64,000 nt of DNA from Chloroflexota bacterium (GTDB taxonomy: Bacteria; Chloroflexota; Anaerolineae; Aggregatilineales; Phototrophicaceae), in assembly GCA_013388745.1 (NCBI GenBank), contig JACAER010000017.1:62001-126000 (forward strand), read 5' to 3'. Made by a program: the position numbers and the translations under genes. The notes below the pieces were generated by a model. That model made no database searches. It worked only from the letters and a program-made list of their open reading frames with translations, and had not been told where the DNA came from. Positions 30,471 to 38,578 of the stretch are shown here, in pieces. Each line of letters starts with the position of its first letter. Within the stretch, counting starts at the first letter, position 1.

Positions 30471-31712
30471 ATGACCAGACGGGTTGTGGTCACTGGTCTC
30501 GGCCTCGTGACCCCACAGGCTCATACGCGCGAGGAAAGCTGGCAGGCCTTGCTCGCGGGCAAATCTGGCGCCGATTACATTACCCGTTTTGACCCCAGCA
30601 ATTCCGCCGTCAAGATTGCCGCCGAAGTCAAAAACTGGAACGCCGATGTCTATATGGGCGCCAAAATGGCGCGCCGCCACGATCGCTATCAACAGTTCAT
30701 CTGGTTGGCCGCTCACGAAGCCATCCAGCACGCCGGCTTCGAAGTCAACGACGCCAACCGCCACCGCACCGGGATCATTGTCGGCTCGTCGGTCGGCGGC
30801 GTCGAAGGCTACTATCACGAAGCCAAACAGCTCATCGAAACCGACGACATGCGCCGGGTCACGCCCTTCGGCATCCCCATGCTGATGGTCAACGGCGGCG
30901 CGGATATGCTCAGTATCGAGCTGGGCGCGCAGGGGCCGACCTATACCCCCGCCTCGGCCTGTGCCACGGGCGCCGACTGTATTGGCCTGGCCTTCGACCT
31001 GATCCGTTCCGGGCGTATCGATCAAGCACTCGCCGGCGCGGGCGATGCGCCCATCATCCGCATCGGCATCGCCTCGTTTGACCGCACCGGCGCGCTTTCG
31101 CGTAACAACGACAACCCGCAGATGGCCTGCCGCCCCTTCGACAAAAATCGCGCCGGCCTGATCTTTGGCGAAGGCGCGGGCGTGCTGGTGCTGGAAGAAC
31201 TTGAATCCGCCCAAAAACGCGGCGCGCCGATTCTGGCCGAAATGATGGCCTACAGTTCGACCACCGACGGCTACCACATGACCGCGCCGCACCCCGAAGC
31301 GCTCGGCGCGCGCCGCGCTATGTCCGAAGCATTGGCCGACGCGCATCTCACCCCCGCCGACATCGACTACATCAACGCCCACGGCACAGGCACCGCGCTC
31401 AACGATGTTACCGAAACCAAAGCTGTTAAGATGGTCTTCGGCGAACATGCTTACTCGACAGCCATCAGTTCGACCAAGAGCATGACCGGGCACTGTATGG
31501 GCGCGACCGCCGCCATGGAAGCGGCCTTCGCCATTCTCGCGCTGCGCGATCAGGTCGTCCCGCCCACCATCAACCTCCACGAACCCGACCCCGAATGCGA
31601 TCTCGATTATGTCCCTCTTCAGGCGCGCCAATTAGCGCTACAATCAGTCATGAGCAACGCCTTTGGCTTCGGCGGTCATAACGCTGTGCTCATCTACAAA
31701 TCGTTCCCATAA
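30471..31712 (+). CDS. fabF: Beta-ketoacyl-ACP synthase II
   Basis: The 413-residue condensing enzyme elongates acyl-ACP with malonyl-ACP. The catalytic cysteine is C164 in PASACATGAD. The two histidines are in INAHGTGT and SSTKSMTGHCMGA, and the terminal SNAFGFGGHN is the family signature. The length fits FabF rather than FabB or FabH. acpP and other fab genes are not adjacent; rnc follows 51 bases downstream, a neighbourhood (fabF-rnc) common in many bacteria. Confidence 0.97.
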   Translation: MTRRVVVTGLGLVTPQAHTREESWQALLAGKSGADYITRFDPSNSAVKIAAEVKNWNADVYMGAKMARRHDRYQQFIWLAAHEAIQHAGFEVNDANRHRTGIIVGSSVGGVEGYYHEAKQLIETDDMRRVTPFGIPMLMVNGGADMLSIELGAQGPTYTPASACATGADCIGLAFDLIRSGRIDQALAGAGDAPIIRIGIASFDRTGALSRNNDNPQMACRPFDKNRAGLIFGEGAGVLVLEELESAQKRGAPILAEMMAYSSTTDGYHMTAPHPEALGARRAMSEALADAHLTPADIDYINAHGTGTALNDVTETKAVKMVFGEHAYSTAISSTKSMTGHCMGATAAMEAAFAILALRDQVVPPTINLHEPDPECDLDYVPLQARQLALQSVMSNAFGFGGHNAVLIYKSFP

Positions 31713-31722
31713 CCTACATAGC

Positions 31723-31745
31723 GGGGCAGGCCAAACACCTGCCCC
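31723..31745 (+). promoter_or_regulatory. Hairpin in the rnc leader
   Basis: GGGGCAGG at 31723-31730 pairs perfectly with CCTGCCCC at 31738-31745 around a seven-base loop. The ribosome binding site GAGGG of rnc begins two bases later. There is no T-run, so it is not an ordinary terminator. It may be a processing or regulatory stem. Confidence 0.5.
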
Positions 31746-31763
31746 TGAGGGATAAGCCGCATC

Positions 31764-32483
31764 GTGTCTATGACTCTTGACGAATTTCAGCAGTCTCTCG
31801 GTTTGTGTTTTCGCCAGCCCGACCTTTTGCAGCAGGCGCTCACCCATCGCTCCTTCGTCAACGAACACAGCGGCGAACCGCTGCGCGATAACGAGCGCCT
31901 CGAATTTCTGGGTGACGCCGTGCTCGATTTTATCGCCGGCGAAATGCTCTACGAACGCTTCCCGGAACTGCCGGAAGGCGATCTCACGCGCCTGCGTTCG
32001 GCGCTTGTCCGCACCGAAGCGCTGGCAGAGTTCGCCGGCCAATGTCACATCGGCGAAGTGCTGCGGGTCGGCAAAGGCGAAGAAACAACCGGCGGGCGCG
32101 TCCGCCGCAACAACCTCTGCCGCGCCTTTGAGGCGTTGATCGGCGCGCTGTATCTCGATCAGGGAATCGAGGCTGTCAGGAGCTTCATTCTGCCGCGTAT
32201 GCTCGACCTATTGGAGCGCGTCATGGTCGAAGCGCTGGAAAAAGACGCACGCAGCCGCCTGCAAGAGTATGTGCAGGCCGCCTTCAATACCACACCGACC
32301 TATCACAAAGTCTCCGCCAGCGGGCCCGATCATGACAAAGATTTTGTAGTCGAGGTCTTCGTCGGCGAAAACATGCTGGCGCAGGGTACGGGCAAAAGCA
32401 AACGCGCCGCCGCGCAGGCAGCAGCCAGCGCCGCGCTCGACCTGCTCCTGCCCCCCACGCCCGAAACCAACGAACAGGCCTAA
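31764..32483 (+). CDS. rnc: Ribonuclease III
   Basis: The 239-residue double-stranded RNA endonuclease processes rRNA precursors and structured mRNAs. The catalytic signature NERLEFLGDAVLDF and the downstream AFEALIGALYLDQG (metal-binding glutamate) are intact. A dsRNA-binding domain occupies about residues 155-228 (SRLQEYVQAAF...GTGKSKRAAAQAAA). The GTG at 31764 is preferred over the ATG six bases later because GAGGG at 31747 is better spaced. It follows fabF. Confidence 0.97.
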   Translation: MSMTLDEFQQSLGLCFRQPDLLQQALTHRSFVNEHSGEPLRDNERLEFLGDAVLDFIAGEMLYERFPELPEGDLTRLRSALVRTEALAEFAGQCHIGEVLRVGKGEETTGGRVRRNNLCRAFEALIGALYLDQGIEAVRSFILPRMLDLLERVMVEALEKDARSRLQEYVQAAFNTTPTYHKVSASGPDHDKDFVVEVFVGENMLAQGTGKSKRAAAQAAASAALDLLLPPTPETNEQA

Positions 32484-32544
32484 CGATGACAGATCTTTGG
32501 GGTCAGCGTCCCTATCCCACAAACACCCTTATAACCCACTCACG

Positions 32545-32593
32545 CCCCTCCTACTCCCCTTCCCTCAAATCGGGGAGGGCGCCGGTGGTGAGG
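32545..32593. repeat. Intergenic imperfect palindrome (AAATCGGG family), copy 2
   Basis: CCCCTTCCC and GGGGAGGG flank a TCAAATC loop, and the outer CCTCCTAC pairs imperfectly with GGTGGTGAGG. The core closely matches the palindrome at 23884-23923. It sits between the convergent rnc and EEP-protein genes. Confidence 0.6.
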
Positions 32594-32602
32594 ACGCCCC
32601 CC

Positions 32603-34810
32603 TTAGCGCTCCAAAAACACCCCCACCACCAGCAGCCCATGATCCGATGCCCGGCTGTCTACCACCAGCGACCCCCAGGGCACGAGGCTGCGCAGCCACA
32701 AATAATCAATGCGCGCTGCCTGCCGCGTGCGTAACAGCGTCGCCGCCAGCTCCAGCGGCAGCCCGGCGAACGGGTCGCTGAACTCGTTGTCGCGCATCCG
32801 CTGAATCAAGGGCGAGTCCGGCACATTGTTAAACGTCCCGCCCAGCACCATGCGCCCAAAATTGCCATCAGGATGATGCAGCCGGATCAGCGTAAAAATC
32901 TCGCTCAACTGGCGCTGCTGGTCTTGCTCCTGCTCGTTCAGCGCCGTTCCCGCTGTCTCCGTCAAAAAACCCAGCCAGGTATTGTACAGCGTGATCACGC
33001 CCTCATCAGGTCGAATCTGCACGCGCTGCACACCCGTCTGGCTGCCCTGACTCGTCAGCAGATTGCCATCGGCGAAGACAATTTCCACGTTCGACAGCAC
33101 CGCCAGCCCTTGCAGCCCCTCATTCGTTGAAAAAAAGCGCACATCCATACCCAGCCGCCGCGCCAGCCACAACGGTTGATCGACGCCGAAGCTCGTCATG
33201 CGCCCTGCCTCGATCATTTGCAGCAGCACCACGTTCGCGCCGCTCTGTTCAATCGTCTGCGCAATGGCTTCCAGATCATAATAATAAAACTCGTTGTAGC
33301 CCCAGTGAATGTTGTAGCTGCCGATACGGATGCTGTCCACGTTGCGCACGCCCTGTACCAGCGGCGGACGCGCAGCGAACGCCGCCAGCAGCGCGCACCC
33401 GGCCACAACGACCAGCGCCGCCAGCGAGCGCAGCGCTGATTTTTCGCCCCCCCACGCGATGCGCCGCTGCGTCTGTATCATCGGCACACCCGCCAGCAGA
33501 ATCGCCAGCAGCAGCACCAGCAGCCCCATCCCGCGAAAACCGCGCAGCAGTGGAATTACCGTGTTGTTCAGCAGATCAAACTGCGCCGGCAGATTGCGCA
33601 CATACGCATATTCATACGTAAACACGTCGAAAAACGCCAACGTCGCGAACACCAGCACACCCAGCACAATCCATAAGCCGCTCAGATTGCGTTCTTTTTC
33701 GGCCTGTGGCCTCGCCATCCACCACCACAGCAGACTCGCGCAAAATTGGCCGATCACCAGCAAAAACGCCCCGAAAAAATAAAACGCCGACTGGCGCACC
33801 GGCGGCAGCCCCAGCGCTGTCACCACATTCGACACCAGCGTGGCCAGATCCGCCGACACATACTGCACGCGCGTACCGAACACTAGCAAAAAGGCGATCA
33901 GCCCCGCCCACAGCCAACCGCGCCATTGATTGTCGAACAGGCCAATGAAACCGCGCGCCCAATTGCGCACGCCCGGCACTAGCGGCAGCAGCGTCGCTGC
34001 CAGCGTAAACGGCACCAGTGTCGTATAGTCGGCGTTCGCCCGCCCGGCGATAGCGTTCGGCAGCGCCAGCAGCGATAGTTGCAGGAACATCAGCGCGCCC
34101 ATACCTACCGCGCCCCATGCCGTCAATAGTCCGTAATCCGGCGCGATTTTCGCCTCGCCCTGCGGGCTGCTGGTCGTCCCGCGCCGCCCGCCCCACCAGT
34201 TCAGCAGGCTCAGCACAAGCGCCAGCACCGACAAAAACACCTGCACCTGGACATACGTGACCACAAGGCGTGTATCGGCAGTCAACAGCACGTCCACCAC
34301 GCGCGCCGCCGCCGACCACGAGGGATCGAGCGTGTTGCCAAAAGCGCGCAGCAGTTGGTCAACCCCCAGCGCCAGAATAAAAAACAGCGGCACAAGCTGC
34401 GCTCGCTGCCGGATCAGCAGTGCCAGATACAACAGCCCGCCGCCCACCGTGAGCGCCGAAGCCACCAGAGCCGGCAGCAGCGTGCCCTCCAGCATCAGCG
34501 CACGCCCCGCCGCCGTCAGCCCCGCCGCGATCACCAACGGCCAGCGTAAACGGCGCAGCACCAGCCCCAACAGCGGCAGCGCCAGCATATACAGCACGAA
34601 GGACGCCTGATTGCTGAACACTGCCGGATGCAGCGCTCCCGGTGTCCCCGCCGGGATCGTCGCCGGATCCAGCGCCGCCACCAGCGACGCGCTGCCAAAA
34701 CCGCTGTACAGCGCCGCAACAACATAGCGCAGCGCCTGCACAAAAAATAAGCCCACCAGTGCCGTTTCAACCGCCAGCGCTGCTTGCTTCCACGATAAGC
34801 GTTTGAGCAT
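32603..34810 (-). CDS. Polytopic membrane protein with C-terminal endonuclease/exonuclease/phosphatase-like domain
   Basis: The 735-residue protein has roughly 12-14 transmembrane segments in residues 1-480. A C-terminal domain from about 490 has the EEP fold order: IRIGSYNIHWG, then LLQMIEAG, LYNTWLGFL, VLGGTFNNVP, ARIDYLWLRS and ASDHGLLV. Two usually essential residues look replaced: the His of NTHL is Trp, and the Asp of GDFN is Thr. The domain may therefore be inactive or altered. The final Asp-His pair is kept. The ATG at 34810 is preceded by a GTG one codon earlier. The gene is divergent from the amidohydrolase-CYTH gene. Function is unknown. Confidence 0.75.
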   Translation of the reverse strand: MLKRLSWKQAALAVETALVGLFFVQALRYVVAALYSGFGSASLVAALDPATIPAGTPGALHPAVFSNQASFVLYMLALPLLGLVLRRLRWPLVIAAGLTAAGRALMLEGTLLPALVASALTVGGGLLYLALLIRQRAQLVPLFFILALGVDQLLRAFGNTLDPSWSAAARVVDVLLTADTRLVVTYVQVQVFLSVLALVLSLLNWWGGRRGTTSSPQGEAKIAPDYGLLTAWGAVGMGALMFLQLSLLALPNAIAGRANADYTTLVPFTLAATLLPLVPGVRNWARGFIGLFDNQWRGWLWAGLIAFLLVFGTRVQYVSADLATLVSNVVTALGLPPVRQSAFYFFGAFLLVIGQFCASLLWWWMARPQAEKERNLSGLWIVLGVLVFATLAFFDVFTYEYAYVRNLPAQFDLLNNTVIPLLRGFRGMGLLVLLLAILLAGVPMIQTQRRIAWGGEKSALRSLAALVVVAGCALLAAFAARPPLVQGVRNVDSIRIGSYNIHWGYNEFYYYDLEAIAQTIEQSGANVVLLQMIEAGRMTSFGVDQPLWLARRLGMDVRFFSTNEGLQGLAVLSNVEIVFADGNLLTSQGSQTGVQRVQIRPDEGVITLYNTWLGFLTETAGTALNEQEQDQQRQLSEIFTLIRLHHPDGNFGRMVLGGTFNNVPDSPLIQRMRDNEFSDPFAGLPLELAATLLRTRQAARIDYLWLRSLVPWGSLVVDSRASDHGLLVVGVFLER

Positions 34811-34911
34811 CACCTACTCCAAACCATGGGGGCTGCCGGGGCAAAGCTGCCCCGCGCTTCACTCATAAGACCACTTCACGCGGTCTCTCCACAAAGTTTA
34901 CACATTGCCGC

Positions 34912-34917
34912 TATAAT
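34912..34917 (+). promoter_or_regulatory. TATAAT -10 element before the amidohydrolase-CYTH gene
   Basis: A perfect TATAAT lies 24 bases upstream of the TTG start, in the context CGCTATAATCACGC shared with the elements at 7400 and 28823. No -35 hexamer is evident, so it may rely on extended -10 contacts. Confidence 0.45.
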
Positions 34918-34940
34918 CACGCAAACGAGAGGAGTCACCA

Positions 34941-36920
34941 TTGGAAAACGTAACCACGATCCTCACCGGCGGCACGCTTGTCACGATGGACGACAGCTAC
35001 ACACTCATCCACGACGGCGCTGTCGCCATCCGCGATGAACACATCGTCGCCGTTGGCAGCAGCGCCGAAATCAGCGCCCGCTATCGCGCCCCTCAGGTCA
35101 TCTCCTGTGCCGGACAAATCATCATGCCGGGACTCGTCAATGCCCATACACACGTCCCCATGACGCTGCTTCGCGGCATCGCCGACGATTTGCGCCTGGA
35201 TGTCTGGCTGATGGGCTACATCATGCCCACCGAACGCGAATTCGTCAGCCCAACATTTTGCCGCCTCGGCACTAGCCTGGCCTGCGCGGAAATGATCCGC
35301 GGCGGTGTCACCACCTTCGCCGAAATGTACTATTTTGAAGCCGATATTGCCGCCGCCACCGCCGCCGCCGGCCTGCGCGCCGTGCTCGGCCAGACAGTGC
35401 TCAAATTCCCCGCACCCGACGCCGAAACCTACGACGACAGTCTGCGTTACGCCCGCGAATTCATCGAGCTTTGGCGCGGCCACCCGCTCATCACGCCCGC
35501 CATCGCCCCCCACGCGCCCTATTCCAACACCGAAGAGACGCTGCGCCTCTGCACAGAACTCGCGCTCGAATACGATGTGCCGCTCATCATCCATCTGGCC
35601 GAAACCAAACTGGAAGTCGAAGACCATATCAAGGCCTACGGCCAGAGCGTCATCCGTTGGGCTGCGGCTATCGGCCTTTTCCGCGCGCGTGTGCTGGCCG
35701 CCCACTGCGTCGCCATCGACGCCGACGAAATTCGCCTGCTGCGCAAACACAAAGTCGCCGTCGCCCACAATCCCAGCGCTAACCTTAAGCTCGCCAGCGG
35801 CATTGCACCTGTGAATACCCTGCTCAAAGAAGGCGTCACCGTCAGCATCGGCACCGATGGCCCTGCCAGCAACAATGACCTCGATATGTTCGAAGAAATG
35901 CGCCTGGCCGCGCTGCTCGCCAAAATCCCCGCCGAAGACCCCACCGCCCTACCCGCCAAACGCGCCCTCACCCTTGCCACACGCATGGGTGCGCAGGCGC
36001 TGGGACTCGGCGCTATCACCGGCAGCCTCGAACCCGGCAAACGCGCCGACATCATTGTCATAGACGCCCACCCCACCCACAACGTCCCGCATTTCACCGT
36101 CTCGCCGGATGCTGTCTATTCACGAATCGTCTACGCCGGCAAAAGCACCGATGTCGCCCACGTCCTGTGCAACGGCCAGTGGCTCATGCGCGACCGCCAA
36201 CTGCTCACTCTCGATGAAACCGCGCTCAAAGCCGAAGCGGCCGACTACGCTGCGCGCATCAGCGCCTTCCTCAGCGCGCGCGAAGAAGACCTCGTCAGCA
36301 AACTGCTCGCTATCGGCGGCGAACTCGAACGCAGTGAAAGCTTCGAAGTGCAAGTGAAAGCTGTACTGCACAACGTCTCGATGATCGAAGAACTGCTCGA
36401 CCATCCCGAAATGAAGGTCATCAAATCCATTCACTACCGCCAGTACGACACCTATTTCCTCTTCGACGACCCCAAAAAAGGCCGCCTGCGCTACCGCGAA
36501 GACGACAACATCGACGAAAACGGCGTCGTGCGCTCTGTCCGCAGCCGCCTGACCTTCACCAGCGGCGACAAAGAACGCGAATACAACAACACCATCCTGC
36601 TCTCGCACTCGCGCTACATCAGCGACGCCAACCGCCCGCTGCGCTTCTACCGCGAATATTTCCAGCCCAGCGAAGAACGCGAACTGCACAAAGACCGCCG
36701 CCGCTGGCATGTCGAATACAAAGGCGTGCCCTTCTTCGTCAACGTCGATCGCGTCAGCCATCCCAAACTGCCCGACACCTACATTGAACTCAAAAGCCGC
36801 ACCTGGTCATCCAAAGACGCCGAACACAAAGCCGCCCTCATTCAGGAAATGCTCGACATCCTGCAAGTCCCCGCTACCGACATCCTCAAAGACGAATACG
36901 TCGAAATGCAGGAAAGCTAA
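34941..36920 (+). CDS. Amidohydrolase (MtaD/ATZ-TRZ-like) fused to a CYTH-like domain
   Basis: The 659-residue, two-part protein begins with a complete amidohydrolase (about 1-440) of the 5'-methylthioadenosine/S-adenosylhomocysteine deaminase-like group. The metal ligands are H69 and H71 (NAHTHVP), H218 with E221 (HLAE), H255 (AHC) and D306 (GTDGP). From about 447 a second domain has the look of a CYTH triphosphate tunnel enzyme: QYDTYFLFDD, GRLRYREDD, SRLTF, FVNVDRV and YIELKSRTW, with alternating charged strands. I infer CYTH from this pattern, not from a search. The TTG start has GAGGAG seven bases upstream. Linked deamination and nucleotide or polyphosphate sensing is a guess. Confidence 0.8.
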   Translation: MENVTTILTGGTLVTMDDSYTLIHDGAVAIRDEHIVAVGSSAEISARYRAPQVISCAGQIIMPGLVNAHTHVPMTLLRGIADDLRLDVWLMGYIMPTEREFVSPTFCRLGTSLACAEMIRGGVTTFAEMYYFEADIAAATAAAGLRAVLGQTVLKFPAPDAETYDDSLRYAREFIELWRGHPLITPAIAPHAPYSNTEETLRLCTELALEYDVPLIIHLAETKLEVEDHIKAYGQSVIRWAAAIGLFRARVLAAHCVAIDADEIRLLRKHKVAVAHNPSANLKLASGIAPVNTLLKEGVTVSIGTDGPASNNDLDMFEEMRLAALLAKIPAEDPTALPAKRALTLATRMGAQALGLGAITGSLEPGKRADIIVIDAHPTHNVPHFTVSPDAVYSRIVYAGKSTDVAHVLCNGQWLMRDRQLLTLDETALKAEAADYAARISAFLSAREEDLVSKLLAIGGELERSESFEVQVKAVLHNVSMIEELLDHPEMKVIKSIHYRQYDTYFLFDDPKKGRLRYREDDNIDENGVVRSVRSRLTFTSGDKEREYNNTILLSHSRYISDANRPLRFYREYFQPSEERELHKDRRRWHVEYKGVPFFVNVDRVSHPKLPDTYIELKSRTWSSKDAEHKAALIQEMLDILQVPATDILKDEYVEMQES

Positions 36921-36938
36921 CACGCCTGTCATCGCTCA

Positions 36939-36959
36939 GGGGCGGGTTCTGGCCCGCCC
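36939..36959. terminator. GC-rich hairpin between convergent genes
   Basis: GGGCGGG at 36940-36946 pairs with CCCGCCC at 36953-36959 around TTCTGG, followed on the plus strand by TCTTACT. It lies just after the amidohydrolase-CYTH stop and just beyond the convergent glycoside hydrolase. The T-tract is weak. Confidence 0.5.
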
Positions 36960-36980
36960 TCTTACTGACGACACCCGCCC

Positions 36981-38390
36981 CTACCCCGGCAAATCGTAGC
37001 GGTTCAAACGCTGCTCCGGCGGTCTCACCGCGTCATGCAGCATCCAGAACAATGGGCGTATCCCCGTCACATCCGGCATAATCGCATACGCCGCGATCTC
37101 ATCGCTGTTCTGCACGTTCAGCGCGTTGGCAAAATTCAGATTCCACAGCACCATCACGCGGATGTCCCCGCGCCCCAGCCCAAGCTCCAGCGCGCGTATG
37201 GCGTAGTGCCCCTGCTCCCAGTTATCGTTGTAGGCCATCCACTCCTGCGGCAGCGCCCCCGAAAACCCTTCCCACGACGCCCAGCCGAACTCCGTCACCC
37301 ACATCTGCACCGCGCCGTGCCCATTGCGGTTCATAAGGTCGCGGTACTCGTTCACATTGTGCGAGAAGAAAAAGTGCGGGTCATCGTCCCATCCCTGCCC
37401 CTCCACAGCATCGCAGCACACCGCGTCCGGCGGATTGCCCCAGCTAAACGGATGCGTGCCCACATAGACATCGCTGTACGCGCCCAGCCCCGCGTCGTAC
37501 ATTTCCTGTAAATAGCCGCGATCATCGCGTGAACCCTGCGAATCGCCCGTTGGTGCCAACCCCGCACTGATAATCGGCATCGTTGGCGCTGCAGCCCGAA
37601 TCGCGTCGTAAGCCGCCGTAAAATAGCGCATATATGACTGCCCGTTGAGCGGCTGCCCGCCCCATTCGCGCGCCAGATTCGGCTCGTTCCAGATTTCAAT
37701 CGCGTCCACCTGCTCCATCAGGTTGAACTCCTGTGGCCCGCCGCTGAACAAAAACGTGAAAAAGTTCGCCAGCATCGCCGGGTCATCGGGCGGCCCGTCG
37801 CCCACCGGGTTGGCGCGCGACCAGTTGGGCGCTTTCGCCACGCTGATAATCACGTTCATGCCGCGCCGGTTGGCCTCGAACAGGTACAGTTCGATGCGCC
37901 GCATGTCTTCGCTCCACTCGTCTGGCCCGTTCGGCTGGTAAAAATTCCAGTTGAACTGAATCTTGATCCAGCCCACGCCCAACTGACTCACGCGATCCAT
38001 CACATAGAACCAGGCATCGTTCGTCAAATTCGCGTCAATCTGCACACCAATGCGCGCCGCGTCGAGCTGCGGAATCGGCGTTGCGGTCGGGCCGGTGGGA
38101 GTCGCGGTGGGCATGGCTGTCGCCGGTGGTGCAGTCGTCGCTGTCGGCGGCGGCGAAGGCGGCGTATAGCTCGGCCCAACCACCGCGCCCAAAAAGGTCG
38201 GCGAGACCGTGGCGGCCTGGGCAGCAACCTGATCTGCAGTCATTTCTACGGTGGCCGAACTTGACGTGTCGGTCGCGCCGGGGGTCGGCGTCACCAGCAC
38301 ACGCACCGGGGGCTGCGGCCAACAGGCAATCGTTAGCCCTACGATACACACCATCACAATCTGGCTGAAGGTTGTTTTTACATTTTTCAT
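36981..38390 (-). CDS. Secreted lipoprotein with glycoside hydrolase clan A-like domain
   Basis: The 469-residue protein begins with a lipoprotein signal (VGLTIAC, modified Cys 23). A Pro/Thr-rich linker (about 72-107) is followed by a TIM-barrel domain from about 112. Acid/base E236 in IEIWNEPN and nucleophile candidate E367 in MWVTEFGW, at the ends of strands 4 and 7, are the clan GH-A arrangement (GH5/GH39-like). It would act on extracellular polysaccharide at the cell surface. The ATG at 38390 is chosen because the signal peptide begins there. The exact family and substrate are not determinable. Confidence 0.85.
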   Translation of the reverse strand: MKNVKTTFSQIVMVCIVGLTIACWPQPPVRVLVTPTPGATDTSSSATVEMTADQVAAQAATVSPTFLGAVVGPSYTPPSPPPTATTAPPATAMPTATPTGPTATPIPQLDAARIGVQIDANLTNDAWFYVMDRVSQLGVGWIKIQFNWNFYQPNGPDEWSEDMRRIELYLFEANRRGMNVIISVAKAPNWSRANPVGDGPPDDPAMLANFFTFLFSGGPQEFNLMEQVDAIEIWNEPNLAREWGGQPLNGQSYMRYFTAAYDAIRAAAPTMPIISAGLAPTGDSQGSRDDRGYLQEMYDAGLGAYSDVYVGTHPFSWGNPPDAVCCDAVEGQGWDDDPHFFFSHNVNEYRDLMNRNGHGAVQMWVTEFGWASWEGFSGALPQEWMAYNDNWEQGHYAIRALELGLGRGDIRVMVLWNLNFANALNVQNSDEIAAYAIMPDVTGIRPLFWMLHDAVRPPEQRLNRYDLPG

Positions 38391-38484
38391 GCCGTCATCA
38401 TAGCACAAAGCGCTTGCGCTTGAGAATGGCCCAAGTGTGGGGGGGAAACCGGCCTCTGGGCGTAGCGCCAGCCGCGTTTTGTGC

Positions 38485-38504
38485 TATAATTAGAACACAA
38501 GTTC
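38485..38504 (+). promoter_or_regulatory. Upstream gyrA promoter element overlapping a GAAC-N4-GTTC palindrome
   Basis: The extended -10 TGCTATAAT ends at 38490 and is followed at 38493-38504 by GAACACAAGTTC. That is the GAAC-N4-GTTC core of LexA boxes of the Bacillus type. A repressor bound there would block this promoter. Confidence 0.45.
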
Positions 38505-38515
38505 CTAACTCCTAT

Positions 38516-38544
38516 TTGACAGGCAGCGCTTCGGCTCATAGAAT
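38516..38544 (+). promoter_or_regulatory. gyrA proximal promoter (TTGACA-N17-TAGAAT)
   Basis: A perfect -35 TTGACA is at 38516-38521 and TAGAAT (five of six) at 38539-38544 with an optimal 17-base spacer. Transcription would begin near 38551, 28 bases before the gyrA ATG. Confidence 0.7.
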
Positions 38545-38578
38545 GTGACGGCAGGCACACAGCGGCAAAAGGTTAATC

